Assembly (NCBI RefSeq): GCF_009371975.2
Contig: NZ_VIKT02000002.1
Coordinates: forward strand, 62,001-126,000
Direction: 5' to 3'
From: Microcella pacifica
GTDB lineage: Bacteria > Actinomycetota > Actinomycetes > Actinomycetales > Microbacteriaceae
Length of the DNA: 64,000 bases
Of this stretch, positions 30,267-39,761 are shown piece by piece. The position numbers and the translations under genes were made by a program. How positions within the stretch are numbered: position 1 is the first letter of the stretch; the number at the start of each line of letters is the position of its first letter. Below the pieces are notes generated by a model. That model was not told the origin of the DNA. It did not search any database and worked only from the letters and a program-made list of their open reading frames with translations.

Positions 30267-32333
30267 TCAGCGCACGTGCCCGACCTCGATCATCTGCCGC
30301 AGCTCCTTCTTGAGATCCTGCACCTCGTCCCGCAGGCGCGCCGCGAGCTCGAACTTGAGCTCGTCGGCCGCCGTGAGCATCTGCGCATTGAGGTCGGCGA
30401 TGATCGACTCGAGCTCGGCGGCGCCCGAGGCCGCCCGCCCCTCCCGGCGCGACACCGGTGCCGGAGCGCGCTTGCCCCCGCCGCGCCCGGAGAGCAGGGC
30501 CTCGGTGTCGGCGCCCTCGCGCACGAGCTGATCGGTGATGTCGGCGATGCGCTTGCGGAGCGGTGTCGGATCGATGCCCATCTCGGTGTTGTAGGCGATC
30601 TGGCGGTCGCGGCGGCGGGTGGTCTCGTCGATCGCCTGCGCCATCGAGGGCGTCACGGTGTCGGCGTACATGTGAACCTGGCCGCTCACATTGCGGGCCG
30701 CGCGCCCGATGGTCTGGATGAGCGAGGTCGCCGACCGCAGGAAGCCCTCCTTGTCGGCGTCGAGGATCGCCACGAGCGAGACCTCCGGCAGGTCGAGCCC
30801 CTCGCGGAGCAGGTTGATGCCGACGAGAACGTCGTACACGCCCTGGCGCAATTCGCGCAACAGTTCCACGCGGCGCAGGGTGTCGACGTCGGAGTGCAGG
30901 TAGCGTACGCGCACGCCCGCTTCCGTCAGGAACTCCGTGAGCTCCTCCGCCATCTTCTTCGTGAGCGTCGTCACGAGCACGCGCTCGTCGCGTTCGGTGC
31001 GCTGGCGGATCTGCTCGAGCAGATCGTCGATCTGGCCCTTGCTGGGCTTGACGACGATCTCTGGGTCGATGAGGCCCGTGGGGCGGATGATCTGCTCGAC
31101 GACCGAGTCGGTGATGCCCAGCTCGTACTTGCCAGGGGTGGCCGAGAGGTACACCTTCTGCCCGGTGCGGGCGAGGAACTCCTCCCAGCGCAGCGGCCGG
31201 TTGTCCATCGCGCTCGGCAAGCGGAAGCCGTGCTCGACGAGCGTGCGCTTGCGTGAGGCGTCGCCCTCGAACATCGCGCCGATCTGGGGCACGGTCGCGT
31301 GACTCTCGTCGATCACGACGAGGAAATCCTCCGGAAAGTAGTCGAGAAGGCAGTTCGGCGGCTCCCCCGCCGCGCGGCCGTCGATGTGGCGGGAGTAGTT
31401 CTCGATACCGCTGCAGAACCCGATCTGCTCCATCATCTCGAGGTCGAAGGTCGTGCGCATGCGCAGCCGCTGCGCCTCGAGCAGGTTGCCCTGGCGCTCG
31501 AGCTCGGCCAGGCGCTCCTCGAGCTCCACCCGGATCGTGCCGACCGCGCGCTCCATGGTCGCCGGCGAGGCGGCGTAGTGCGTCGCCGGGAAGACCGACA
31601 CCGCATCGAGGGAGCGCACGACATCGCCCGTGAGCGGGTGCAAGGCGTACAGAGCCTCGATCTCGTCGCCGAACATCTCGATGCGAATGGCGAGCTCTTC
31701 GTACATGGGAATGATCTCGATGGTGTCGCCGCGCACGCGGAACTTGCCGCGCGAGAAGTCCACGTCGTTGCGCTGGTACTGCATGCCGACGAAGCGGCGG
31801 ATGAGGTCGTCGCGCGCGATGGTCTCCCCGACCTGCAGCGCCACCATCGCCTCGAGGTACTCCTCCGCCGCCCCCAGACCGTAGATGCACGACACCGTGG
31901 ACACGACGACGACGTCGCGTCGGCTCAGGAGCGAGTTGGTCGTCGAGTGCCGCAGCCGCTCGACCTCGGCGTTGATCGAGCTGTCCTTCTCGATGAAGGT
32001 GTCCGTCTGAGGCACGTACGCCTCGGGCTGGTAGTAGTCGTAGTACGAGACGAAGTACTCGACCGCATTGTGGGGCAGCAGCTCGCGGAACTCCGTCGCC
32101 AACTGCGCCGCGAGGGTCTTGTTGTGCGCCATGACGAGCGTCGGGCGCTGCACCTGCTCGATGAGCCAGGCGGTCGTGGCCGACTTGCCCGTGCCCGTGG
32201 CGCCCAGGAGCACGACGTCGGTCTCGCCCGCGTTGATGCGGGCGGCGAGCTCGGCGATCGCCTGCGGCTGGTCGCCGCTCGGCTGGTAGTCACTGACGAC
32301 CTCGAAGGGGCGCACGGATCGGGTCGGCTGCAT
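30267..32333 (-). CDS. uvrB: Excinuclease ABC subunit B
   Basis: A 688-residue UvrB. Walker A is GATGTGKS (44-51), the beta-hairpin region [20 protein letters not shown] lies near residue 95, helicase motifs include [11 protein letters not shown] and QTIGRAARN, and the C-terminal UVR domain ([19 protein letters not shown]) is complete. It verifies damage and recruits UvrC. A TAGGCT hexamer ends 6 nt before the ATG with no Shine-Dalgarno sequence, so it may be leaderless. Confidence 0.97.
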   Translation of the reverse strand: MQPTRSVRPFEVVSDYQPSGDQPQAIAELAARINAGETDVVLLGATGTGKSATTAWLIEQVQRPTLVMAHNKTLAAQLATEFRELLPHNAVEYFVSYYDYYQPEAYVPQTDTFIEKDSSINAEVERLRHSTTNSLLSRRDVVVVSTVSCIYGLGAAEEYLEAMVALQVGETIARDDLIRRFVGMQYQRNDVDFSRGKFRVRGDTIEIIPMYEELAIRIEMFGDEIEALYALHPLTGDVVRSLDAVSVFPATHYAASPATMERAVGTIRVELEERLAELERQGNLLEAQRLRMRTTFDLEMMEQIGFCSGIENYSRHIDGRAAGEPPNCLLDYFPEDFLVVIDESHATVPQIGAMFEGDASRKRTLVEHGFRLPSAMDNRPLRWEEFLARTGQKVYLSATPGKYELGITDSVVEQIIRPTGLIDPEIVVKPSKGQIDDLLEQIRQRTERDERVLVTTLTKKMAEELTEFLTEAGVRVRYLHSDVDTLRRVELLRELRQGVYDVLVGINLLREGLDLPEVSLVAILDADKEGFLRSATSLIQTIGRAARNVSGQVHMYADTVTPSMAQAIDETTRRRDRQIAYNTEMGIDPTPLRKRIADITDQLVREGADTEALLSGRGGGKRAPAPVSRREGRAASGAAELESIIADLNAQMLTAADELKFELAARLRDEVQDLKKELRQMIEVGHVR

Positions 32334-32339
32334 GCCGCC

Positions 32340-32345
32340 AGCCTA
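32340..32345 (-). promoter_or_regulatory. Possible -10 element (TAGGCT) for uvrB, overlapping the coaE stop
   Basis: TAGGCT ends 6 nt before the uvrB ATG, and its TAG is the coaE stop codon. The spacing implies transcription starting on the ATG. The -35 position has no match. Confidence 0.4.
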
Positions 32346-32963
32346 TTCCGCGCCCCCGACACTCGCCCGAGAGCGCACTGTGCTCCACACCTGGTCCGCC
32401 TGCTCGAGGGTGCGCTCGAGGGTGCCGGAGGCGTCGATCACGATGTCGGCGAGTGCGCGCCGCTCATCATCCGTCAGCTGCGCCGCGACGCGCACGCGCG
32501 CCTCCTCCTCCGTCATGCCCCGATGCTCGACCAGTCGCCGCACCCGGGTCTGCGCGGGGGCATCCACGACCACGACGAGGCCGAACTCGTCGCGCCCGCG
32601 CGCCTGGCCGAGCAGCGGTACGTCGTAGACGATGAGCGCTCCCGGATCGGCGTCGCGCGCCCGGGCGACCGACTCGTGGTAGAGGCGATGAACCTCGGGA
32701 TGCACGATCGCATTGAGGGCGGAGCGCTCAGCCTCGTCGGCGAAGACCCTACGGCCCAGCGCGCCGCGGTCGAGGGTGCCGTGCTCGTCGAGCACCTCGG
32801 CCCCGAAACGCTCGGCGATGGCCTCGAGACCCGCCGAGCCGGGGGCGACCGCCTCTCGAGCGAGCGCATCCGCGTCGATGATCACTGCGCCGTGCCCGCG
32901 CCAGCGGCGCGCGACAGTGCTCTTGCCCGCGGCGATTCCCCCCGTCAGCGCGATCACATCCAC
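32343..32963 (-). CDS. coaE: Dephospho-CoA kinase
   Basis: A 206-residue P-loop kinase with GGIAAGKST (8-16), the DADALARE substrate region and YDVPLLGQA. It phosphorylates dephospho-CoA in the last step of CoA synthesis. The GTG at 32963 is chosen because the protein then begins MDVIALTGG as usual for the family; a longer reading overlaps the divergent gene. TAGGCT lies 7 nt before this start. It is divergent from the DUF4126 gene. Confidence 0.93.
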   Translation of the reverse strand: MDVIALTGGIAAGKSTVARRWRGHGAVIIDADALAREAVAPGSAGLEAIAERFGAEVLDEHGTLDRGALGRRVFADEAERSALNAIVHPEVHRLYHESVARARDADPGALIVYDVPLLGQARGRDEFGLVVVVDAPAQTRVRRLVEHRGMTEEEARVRVAAQLTDDERRALADIVIDASGTLERTLEQADQVWSTVRSRASVGGAE

Positions 32964-32970
32964 GGGCTCC

Positions 32971-32976
32971 AGCCTA
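32971..32976 (-). promoter_or_regulatory. Possible -10 element (TAGGCT) for coaE
   Basis: TAGGCT ends 7 nt before the coaE GTG, placing the transcription start on the start codon. No clear -35. Confidence 0.4.
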
Positions 32977-33036
32977 ACGGCGCTCACGCGGCCGAAGCGG
33001 ATATCATGGCGCTCAGCGAACGCGAGGGAGGACGAC

Positions 33037-33645
33037 GTGCTCGAGATTCTCACCGGCACGGGCCTGGCGGTCGCCGCGGGTCTCAACGCCTACATCCCCC
33101 TCCTCATCCTCGGCCTCGCGGGTCGCTTCGTGGACGTCATCGAGCTGCCCGCCGCATGGGCATGGCTCACCAACGACTGGGTGCTCATCATCATCGGGGC
33201 GCTCCTCGTGATCGAGATCATCGCCGACAAGATTCCCGCGGTCGACTCGATCAACGACTGGCTCCAGACGCTCATCCGCCCTGCGGCGGGCGGCATCGTG
33301 TTCGGCACGGGAAGCGCCACGCAGACGGCCGCGGTGAGCGACCCCGCCGCCTTCTTCGAGGGTGATCAGTGGGTGCCCGTCGTCGTCGGCATCGTCATCG
33401 CTCTCGTGGTGCACGGCGGAAAGATGCTCGCCCGGCCCGCGGCCAACACCCTCACGGCCGGGGCAGCCGCGCCCGTGCTGTCGACCGGTGAGGACATCGG
33501 CGCGGTCGTTCTGAGCCTCCTCGCCCTCCTCATCCCCGTGCTCGTGATCGTGGCTCTCGTGGGGCTCGTGCTCGCCGTCGTGCTCGCCTTCCGGCGGGCG
33601 GGGCGTCGACGTCAGTCCGTCGAGCCCGTCCCCTCACCGCACTAG
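33037..33645 (+). CDS. DUF4126 domain-containing membrane protein
   Basis: A 202-residue integral membrane protein with about five hydrophobic segments and the DUF4126 features GLNAYIPLLILGLAGRF near the N-terminus and ADKIPAVDSINDWLQTLIRP. A basic tail (RRAGRRRQ) closes it. Function unknown. GTG start with AGGGAGG at good spacing; TATCAT at 33002-33007 is a possible -10. It is convergent with rpsA, separated by a stem-loop. Confidence 0.85.
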   Translation: MLEILTGTGLAVAAGLNAYIPLLILGLAGRFVDVIELPAAWAWLTNDWVLIIIGALLVIEIIADKIPAVDSINDWLQTLIRPAAGGIVFGTGSATQTAAVSDPAAFFEGDQWVPVVVGIVIALVVHGGKMLARPAANTLTAGAAAPVLSTGEDIGAVVLSLLALLIPVLVIVALVGLVLAVVLAFRRAGRRRQSVEPVPSPH

Positions 33646-33663
33646 CGCTGCTGCCCGAACGCA

Positions 33664-33700
33664 CGAACGGGCCGCACTCGCGAGGAGTACGGCCCGTTCG
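33664..33700. terminator. Bidirectional stem-loop terminator between the DUF4126 gene and rpsA
   Basis: CGAACGGGCCG and CGGCCCGTTCG form a perfect 11-bp stem around a 15-nt loop, midway between two convergent stop codons. There is no T-run on either side, as is common for actinobacterial terminators. Confidence 0.7.
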
Positions 33701-33740
33701 ACCCAGTTCACGCGCGGGGCGTGACGGGTGGTGACTCAGA

Positions 33741-35192
33741 TCAGACGTTGCCCGAGAGCTTCTCGCGCAGCGCGGCGAGCGACTCGTCGTCGGCGAGGGT
33801 GCCCGCACCCGCGGCGTCGGAACTGAACCCTGCACCTCCGGTGGACGGAGCCTCCAGGTTCTCGTCCTCGACGAGCGCGGTCGCGACCTGCTTCTTGTGC
33901 TGCTCCCAGCGAGCCTGGGCGGCAGCGTAGTCCTGCTCCCACTTGCCGCGCTGCTCGTCGAAGCCGTCCTTCCACTCGCCCGACTCGGGGTCGAAGCCGT
34001 CCGGGTACTTGTAGTTGCCGGCCTCGTCGTACTCGGTGGGCATGCCGTAGACGGCGGGGTCGAACTCGGTGCCCTCGGGGTCGACGCCCTCGTTCGCCTG
34101 CTTGAGGCTCAGCGAGATGCGACGGCGCTCGAGGTCGATGTCGATGACCTTGACGAACACCTCGTCACCGACCGACACGATCTGCTCGGCGAGCTCGACG
34201 TGCTTGGCCGAGAGCTCGGAGATGTGCACGAGGCCCTCGATGCCGTCCGCGACGCGCACGAACGCGCCGAACGGGACGAGCTTCGTGACCTTGCCCGGTG
34301 CGACCTGACCGATCGCGTGAGTGCGGGCGAAGACCTGCCACGGGTCCTCCTGCGTCGCCTTGAGCGAGAGCGAGACGCGCTCGCGCTCGAGGTCGACCTC
34401 GAGGATCTCGACGGTGACCTCCTGGCCCACCTCGACGACCTCGCTCGCGTGCTCGATGTGCTTCCAGCTGAGCTCGGAGACGTGCACGAGGCCGTCCACT
34501 CCGCCGAGGTCGACGAACGCGCCGAAGTTGACGATCGACGACACGACGCCCTTGCGCACCTGGCCCTTGGCGAGGTTGTTGAGGAACGTCGAGCGTGTCT
34601 CGGACTGCGTCTGCTCGAGCAGGGCGCGGCGCGAGAGCACGACGTTGTTGCGGTTCTTGTCGAGCTCGAGGATCTTCGCCTCGATCTCCTGGCCAAGGTA
34701 CGGCGTGAGGTCGCGCACGCGGCGCAGCTCGATGAGGGACGCGGGCAGGAAGCCGCGCAGGCCGATGTCGACGATGAGGCCGCCCTTGACGACCTCGATG
34801 ACGGTACCGGTGACGACACCGTCGTCATCCTTGATCTTCTCGACGTCACCCCAGGCACGCTCGTACTGCGCGCGCTTCTTGGAGAGGATGAGGCGGCCTT
34901 CCTTGTCCTCCTTCTGGAGGACGAGGGCCTCGACCATGTCGCCGACGGAGACGACCTCGGTGGGGTCGACGTCGTGCTTGATCGAGAGCTCGCGCGAGGG
35001 GATGACGCCCTCGGTCTTGTAGCCGACGTCGAGGAGGACCTCGTCGCGGTCGATCTTCACGACGGTTCCTTCGATGAGGTCGCCGTCGTTGAAGAACTTG
35101 AGGGTCAGTTCGACCGCGGCCAGAAAGTCTTCTGCAGAGCCGATGTCATTGATGGCGATCTGCTCGGGTGCCTTGGTCGTTACGGTGGTCAT
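33741..35192 (-). CDS. rpsA: 30S ribosomal protein S1
   Basis: A 483-residue S1 with four S1 repeats: the first begins at GDLIEGTVVKIDRDEVLLDVGYK (first 20 residues quoted in part as GDLIEGTVVKIDRD), followed by repeats with GTVIEVVKGGLIVDIG, GVVSSIVNFGAFVDLGG and GKVTKLVPFGAFVRV. The acidic C-terminal tail is typical of actinobacteria, which have four rather than six repeats. It binds mRNA on the 30S subunit. The ATG at 35192 follows a leader of about 100 nt with no Shine-Dalgarno sequence. Confidence 0.97.
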   Translation of the reverse strand: MTTVTTKAPEQIAINDIGSAEDFLAAVELTLKFFNDGDLIEGTVVKIDRDEVLLDVGYKTEGVIPSRELSIKHDVDPTEVVSVGDMVEALVLQKEDKEGRLILSKKRAQYERAWGDVEKIKDDDGVVTGTVIEVVKGGLIVDIGLRGFLPASLIELRRVRDLTPYLGQEIEAKILELDKNRNNVVLSRRALLEQTQSETRSTFLNNLAKGQVRKGVVSSIVNFGAFVDLGGVDGLVHVSELSWKHIEHASEVVEVGQEVTVEILEVDLERERVSLSLKATQEDPWQVFARTHAIGQVAPGKVTKLVPFGAFVRVADGIEGLVHISELSAKHVELAEQIVSVGDEVFVKVIDIDLERRRISLSLKQANEGVDPEGTEFDPAVYGMPTEYDEAGNYKYPDGFDPESGEWKDGFDEQRGKWEQDYAAAQARWEQHKKQVATALVEDENLEAPSTGGAGFSSDAAGAGTLADDESLAALREKLSGNV

Positions 35193-35298
35193 AGAGATGA
35201 GTGCTCCGATGCGGACAGTATTCGGGCCCGGGACGACGTGGTTCTGGAGTGTCGTTTCGGGCATGCGGACAGGATGGTCGTCACATCGACGACTCTCC

Positions 35299-35328
35299 AG
35301 CCTATCCTGCTCGGCGCCGGACCGGCAA
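35299..35328 (-). promoter_or_regulatory. Sigma-70-type promoter for rpsA
   Basis: On the minus strand TTGCCG (35323-35328) and TAGGCT (35299-35304) are separated by 18 nt, the best full promoter match noticed in the window. Transcription would begin near 35292, giving a leader of about 100 nt before rpsA. Confidence 0.65.
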
Positions 35329-35345
35329 ACTGCCAGCCCACCGGT

Positions 35346-37028
35346 TCACGAGCCCAGCAGCGCGCCGCGCAGCGTGTCGAGCCCCACACCCCCGAGGTCG
35401 AGTGCGCGCTTGTGGAAGGACTTGTCGCTGTACGACGCCCCCTCGCGAGTGCGCGTCTCGGCGCGCAGCTGCTCCCAGATGCGCTGACCCACCTTGTAGG
35501 AGGGCGCCTGCCCGGGCCACCCGAGATAGCGATGCACCTCGAAGTCGATGAAGCCATCGTTCATGTTGACGTGGCGGTGCAGGAAGCGGAAGGCGTCATC
35601 GCTCGTCCAGACCGCGCCCGTCTCGGGGTGGATCTTGCCGAGGTGCACGCCGATGTCGAGCACGACACGGGCGGCCCGCATGCGCTGACCGTCGAGCATG
35701 CCCAGCCGGTCGGCGGGGTCGTCGAGGTAGCCGAGCTCCTCCATGAGCCGCTCGGCGTAGAGCGCCCAACCCTCAGCGTGACCGCTCGTGCCGGCGAGCA
35801 GCCGGCGCCACGAGTTCAGCTGCGCGCGGTTGTAGACGGCTTGACCGATCTGCAGGTGATGGCCGGGCACGCCCTCGTGGTAGACCGTCGTCGCCTCGCG
35901 CCAGGTGTCGAACTCGTCGACCCCTTCCGGGATGCTCCACCACATGCGCCCCGGTCGCGAGAAGTCGTCGGTCGGGCCCGTGTAGTAGATCGCACCACCC
36001 GCGGTGGGCGCGATCATGCACTCGAGCCGCCGCACGGGCTCCGGGATGTCGAAGTGCGTGCGCGAGAGCTCGTCGACGGCGGTGTCGCTGAGCTGCTGCA
36101 TCCACTGCCGCAGCGCCTCGCGGCCGTGCAGTTTGCGGGCCGGGTCGCGCTCGAGATGCGCGATGGCCTCCTCGACGCTCGCGCCGGGCAGGATGAGGTC
36201 GGCGGTGCGGGTCTGCTCCTCGACCATGCGCGCGAGTTCCTCGATGCCCCACTCGTAGGTCTCGTCGAGGTCAATCGTGGCGCCGAGGAAGCGGCGCGAG
36301 TGAAGGGTGTACAGCTCGCGACCCACGGCGTCGGTCTCCGTCGCTGCGGGGGCGAGCTCGTGCTCGAGGAAGTCGGCGAAGGCGCCGTAGGCGGCGGCCG
36401 CGGTCTCGCCGCCACGGCGAAGGTCGCTGCGCAGCGCTGCGCTCAACTCGCCCTCAGCAAGGGCCGCGCTGGCGGTGAAGTCGCCAAAGAAGCCCTCAGC
36501 CGCGGAGTTCTGACGGGCCTGCTCGAGCACGCGCTCGACCTGTCGCCGCGCGGGTGTGCGACCGAGCCGGATTCCCTCGCGCAGGGTCGCCGCGTATCCC
36601 TCGAGCGCGCCCGGCACATTGCCGAGCTTGACGGCGATGGTGTGCCAGTCTGACTCGCTGCCGGTCGGCAGGAGGTCAAGAATCTCGCGGATGCTCTGCG
36701 CGGGCGAGGCGATGACGTTGAGGTCCCGCTCCGTCCACCCTGCCTCGTCGAGCTCGAGGTGCAGGCGCAGCTCGCTCGACAGATCGGCGATCGTGACGCG
36801 GTCGACCGCGTCCTCTGCCTCCGCAGCCTCGAGTTCGCCGAGCGCTGCGCGGGCAGCCTGAGCGAGCTCGGCGACGCCCTCGGGCGAGTAGTCGGCGAAG
36901 GTCTCGACGGGCCCGGGAACTCCGGCGTAGATGGCGACCTCGGGGTCGAGCTGGGCGAGGGTGGCGACCCAGCCTTCTGCGATCGCATCGACGCGGGTGG
37001 GGGTGCGGGCTGGAGCGGAGTCGGTCAT
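35346..37028 (-). CDS. DUF885 family protein, putative metallohydrolase
   Basis: A 560-residue soluble protein of the DUF885 family. Near residue 380 it has VYHEGVPGHHLQ, an HExxxxHH-type motif suggesting a zinc hydrolase or peptidase; ETGAVWTSDDAFRFL and YLGWPGQAPSYKVGQ in the C-terminal part are also family landmarks. There is no signal peptide. Substrate unknown. The ATG at 37028 is 10 nt after the polA stop, with TAGGCT 7 nt before it, so it could be transcribed separately as a leaderless mRNA. Confidence 0.85.
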   Translation of the reverse strand: MTDSAPARTPTRVDAIAEGWVATLAQLDPEVAIYAGVPGPVETFADYSPEGVAELAQAARAALGELEAAEAEDAVDRVTIADLSSELRLHLELDEAGWTERDLNVIASPAQSIREILDLLPTGSESDWHTIAVKLGNVPGALEGYAATLREGIRLGRTPARRQVERVLEQARQNSAAEGFFGDFTASAALAEGELSAALRSDLRRGGETAAAAYGAFADFLEHELAPAATETDAVGRELYTLHSRRFLGATIDLDETYEWGIEELARMVEEQTRTADLILPGASVEEAIAHLERDPARKLHGREALRQWMQQLSDTAVDELSRTHFDIPEPVRRLECMIAPTAGGAIYYTGPTDDFSRPGRMWWSIPEGVDEFDTWREATTVYHEGVPGHHLQIGQAVYNRAQLNSWRRLLAGTSGHAEGWALYAERLMEELGYLDDPADRLGMLDGQRMRAARVVLDIGVHLGKIHPETGAVWTSDDAFRFLHRHVNMNDGFIDFEVHRYLGWPGQAPSYKVGQRIWEQLRAETRTREGASYSDKSFHKRALDLGGVGLDTLRGALLGS

Positions 37029-37035
37029 GCGGGTC

Positions 37036-37041
37036 AGCCTA
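37036..37041 (-). promoter_or_regulatory. Possible -10 element (TAGGCT) for the DUF885 gene, overlapping the polA stop
   Basis: TAGGCT ends 7 nt before the ATG, and its TAG is the polA stop codon. No clear -35. Confidence 0.4.
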
Positions 37042-39696
37042 GTGAGCGGCGTCGTCCCAGTCGGCACCGACGCCCACCTGCACGTCGAGTGGAACGGCGA
37101 GCTCGGCCGCGCTCCCCATGCGCTCGCGCACGATGGTCTCGACGGACTCCCGCTCCCCCGGCGCCACCTCGAGCACGAGCTCGTCGTGCACCTGGAGGAG
37201 CAGGCGCGACCCGAGCGACTGCGCGCGCAGGTCGTTGGCGACGCCGATCATCGCGATCTTCATGATGTCGGCGGCGGAACCCTGGATGGGGGCGTTGAGT
37301 GCGGCGCGCTCCGCGTTCTCGCGCAGCACCCGGTTGGGGCTCGCGAGGTCGGGGAAGGGCCGACGCCGCCCGAAGATCGTCTCGGTGTAGCCGTCGACCT
37401 TCGCCTGCTCGACGACGCTGCGCAGGTAGTCGCGCACCGCTCCGAATCGCGCGAAGTAGTCGGTCATGAGCTGCTTCGCCTCCGCGGAGGGGATGCGCAG
37501 CTGCTTGCTGAGCCCGAAGGCGCTGAGCCCGTAGGCGAGCCCGTAGCTCATGGCCTTGACCTTGGTGCGCATCGCCGGAGTCACGTCGGCGGGGTCGACC
37601 GAGAAGATGCGCGCGCCGACGAAGCGGTGCAGATCCTCCCCCGAGCGGAACGCCTCGATGAGCCCCTCGTCGCCGGAGAGGTGCGCCATGATGCGCATCT
37701 CGATCTGCGAGTAGTCAGCGGTGAGCAGGCTCTCGTAGCCCTCACCGGCCACGAAGGCGGCGCGGATCCGGTGCCCAACCTCCGTGCGCACGGGGATGTT
37801 CTGCAGATTCGGGTCGGTCGACGAGATGCGACCCGTCGTCGTGCCGGTCTGCTCGTAGGTCGTGCGGATGCGGCCGTCGGTGTGGATCGAGGCGACGAGG
37901 GTCTCGATGATCTGACGCAGCTTCGTCGCGTCGCGGTGCTGCAGCAGCAGACCGAGGAAGGGGTGGGGATGCGCCTCCTGCAGATCGGCCAGGGCGGCCG
38001 CGTCCGTCGTGTACCCGGTCTTGGTCGCCCGCGTCTTCGGCATGCCGAGCTCCTCGAAGAGCACCTCCTGCAGCTGCTTCGGCGACCCGAGGTTGACCTC
38101 GTGCCCGATCTCTGCGAAGGCCTTCTGGGCGAGGTCGGCCGCCACGTCGGCGAGCTCGGCGCTCAGCGCTTCCAGCACGGACCGATCGACGGCGACTCCG
38201 GCACGCTGCATGGCGGCGAGCACCGGGGCGGTCGGGAGGTCGAGGTCGGTGAGCACGGTCGCACTGCTCGCCACGAGAGACTCGCGCTGCGCGGTGGCCA
38301 AGCGGTGCAGGTACCACGCCGAGGTCGCGGGCGAGACGGCGCCCGTGTCGGGTACCAGCTGGTTGGGGTCGGCCTCGGGCAGAGTGTCGCCGAGCACGCT
38401 GTGCACGAGGTCGGCGAGGGCGTACGACTTCGCGCCGGGACGCTCGATCCACGCGGCGAGCTTCGCGTCCCACACGACTCCGTCGAGGGTGATGTCGAGC
38501 GCGCTGAGCACCGAGTGCGCCGTCTTCGCGTCGGCGAGCACCTTCGGGTGGTCGCTCGCGAGCCACTGCTCGAGTGCGGCGTAGTCGGGGCGGTGCGCGG
38601 CCCAGTTCACCTGCACGCTCTCGGTCGCGGTCGCGAGCCCGATCGCGGCGAGTTCGCCGAGCGGAGCATCCACGATCATGGCGATGTCGCCGCCGGTCGT
38701 GGTCGCGGTGCGCAACCAGGCCGCGAGCTCTTCGTCCACGAGCGTGCGCACCGCGGGCGTGTCGGCGTGCGGGGCTGCGGGAGCGTCGTCGATGACGGCG
38801 CCCTCGCTCGCGGCGATCTTGAGCACGCGCTCGGTCAGGGTGCGGAACTGCAAGCGCTCGAACACCTCCTGCACCGCCGGCACGTCGATAGGACGCCGCT
38901 CGAGGTCGCGCGGGCCGACGGGCAGCTCGACATCGGTCACGAGGCGGTTGAGCCGACGGTTGCGCTCGGCTCGATCACGCTGCTCGCGCAGATTGTTGCC
39001 GACCACTCCCCCGATCTCGTCGATGTGCTCCCAGATTCCCTCGAGTGAGCCGTACTGGGTGATCCACTTCACAGCGGTCTTCTCGCCGACCTTGTCGATG
39101 CCGGGAAGGTTGTCGCTCGTCTCGCCCACGAGGGCTGCGATCTCCGGGTACTGCTCGGGCGCTATGCCGTAGCGCTCGCGCACCGTCGTCGGGTCGTAGC
39201 GCTTGAGCTCGGAGACCCCTCGCGCGTTCGGGTACAGCAGAGTGACGTCGTCGGTCACGAGCTGGATGGTGTCGCGGTCACCCGAGACGACGAGCACGTG
39301 CATCCCCTCCGCGGCGCCCTGGGAGGCGAGGGTCGCGAGAATGTCGTCGGCCTCGTAGTCCTCCTTTGTGATCGTCGTGACGCTCATCGCGGCGAGTGCC
39401 TCCTGCAGGAGCGGCACCTGGCCCACGAACTCGGGTGGAGTCTCGCCGCGGGTGCCCTTGTACTCCGGGTACTCGCGCGTGCGGAAGGAGTAGCGCGAGA
39501 TGTCGAACGCGACCGCCACGTGGGTGGGCTTCTCCTTCGCGAGGAGCCCCAGGAACATCGAGATGAAGCCGTGGATGGCGTTCGTGTGCTGCCCGTCGCG
39601 CGTGACGAAGCTGTCGATCGGCAGCGCGTAGAACGCCCGGAAGGCGAGCGAGTGGCCGTCGACGATGAGGAGCGTAGGCTTTTCTGAGTCCGTCAC
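37039..39696 (-). CDS. polA: DNA polymerase I
   Basis: An 885-residue family A polymerase. The N-terminal 5'-3' exonuclease domain is intact (LLIVDGHSLAFRAFYALP). The middle domain keeps the fold length but has lost the DxE and NxxxD proofreading motifs (it reads MIVDAPLGE and VLADAKTAH), so 3'-5' exonuclease activity is unlikely. Polymerase motifs A (DYSQIEMRIMAHLSGDE, near 660), B (KAMSYGLAYGLSAFG) and C (HDELVLEV, near 838) are complete. It works in repair and Okazaki fragment maturation. GTG start preceded by TAGGCT at 6 nt. Confidence 0.96.
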   Translation of the reverse strand: MTDSEKPTLLIVDGHSLAFRAFYALPIDSFVTRDGQHTNAIHGFISMFLGLLAKEKPTHVAVAFDISRYSFRTREYPEYKGTRGETPPEFVGQVPLLQEALAAMSVTTITKEDYEADDILATLASQGAAEGMHVLVVSGDRDTIQLVTDDVTLLYPNARGVSELKRYDPTTVRERYGIAPEQYPEIAALVGETSDNLPGIDKVGEKTAVKWITQYGSLEGIWEHIDEIGGVVGNNLREQRDRAERNRRLNRLVTDVELPVGPRDLERRPIDVPAVQEVFERLQFRTLTERVLKIAASEGAVIDDAPAAPHADTPAVRTLVDEELAAWLRTATTTGGDIAMIVDAPLGELAAIGLATATESVQVNWAAHRPDYAALEQWLASDHPKVLADAKTAHSVLSALDITLDGVVWDAKLAAWIERPGAKSYALADLVHSVLGDTLPEADPNQLVPDTGAVSPATSAWYLHRLATAQRESLVASSATVLTDLDLPTAPVLAAMQRAGVAVDRSVLEALSAELADVAADLAQKAFAEIGHEVNLGSPKQLQEVLFEELGMPKTRATKTGYTTDAAALADLQEAHPHPFLGLLLQHRDATKLRQIIETLVASIHTDGRIRTTYEQTGTTTGRISSTDPNLQNIPVRTEVGHRIRAAFVAGEGYESLLTADYSQIEMRIMAHLSGDEGLIEAFRSGEDLHRFVGARIFSVDPADVTPAMRTKVKAMSYGLAYGLSAFGLSKQLRIPSAEAKQLMTDYFARFGAVRDYLRSVVEQAKVDGYTETIFGRRRPFPDLASPNRVLRENAERAALNAPIQGSAADIMKIAMIGVANDLRAQSLGSRLLLQVHDELVLEVAPGERESVETIVRERMGSAAELAVPLDVQVGVGADWDDAAH

Positions 39697-39702
39697 GCGG
39701 TC

Positions 39703-39708
39703 AGCCTA
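39703..39708 (-). promoter_or_regulatory. Possible -10 element (TAGGCT) for polA
   Basis: TAGGCT ends 6 nt before the polA GTG, in the 65-bp gap between the divergent polA and thioesterase genes. The transcript would start at the GTG. Confidence 0.4.
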
Positions 39709-39761
39709 GCGAGGCGCACCGACCGCCGCCCCGGCTCGCCGCCCACCTCGAGAGGAACCCG

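Noticed and set aside
27322-31890. One open frame of 1522 codons suggesting a UvrB-UvrA fusion
   Set aside because: The first 560 or so codons read uvrB in the wrong frame and give Arg/Ala/Gly-rich nonsense. UvrB has its own intact frame at 30267-32333, and UvrA homology begins at the ATG at 30213.
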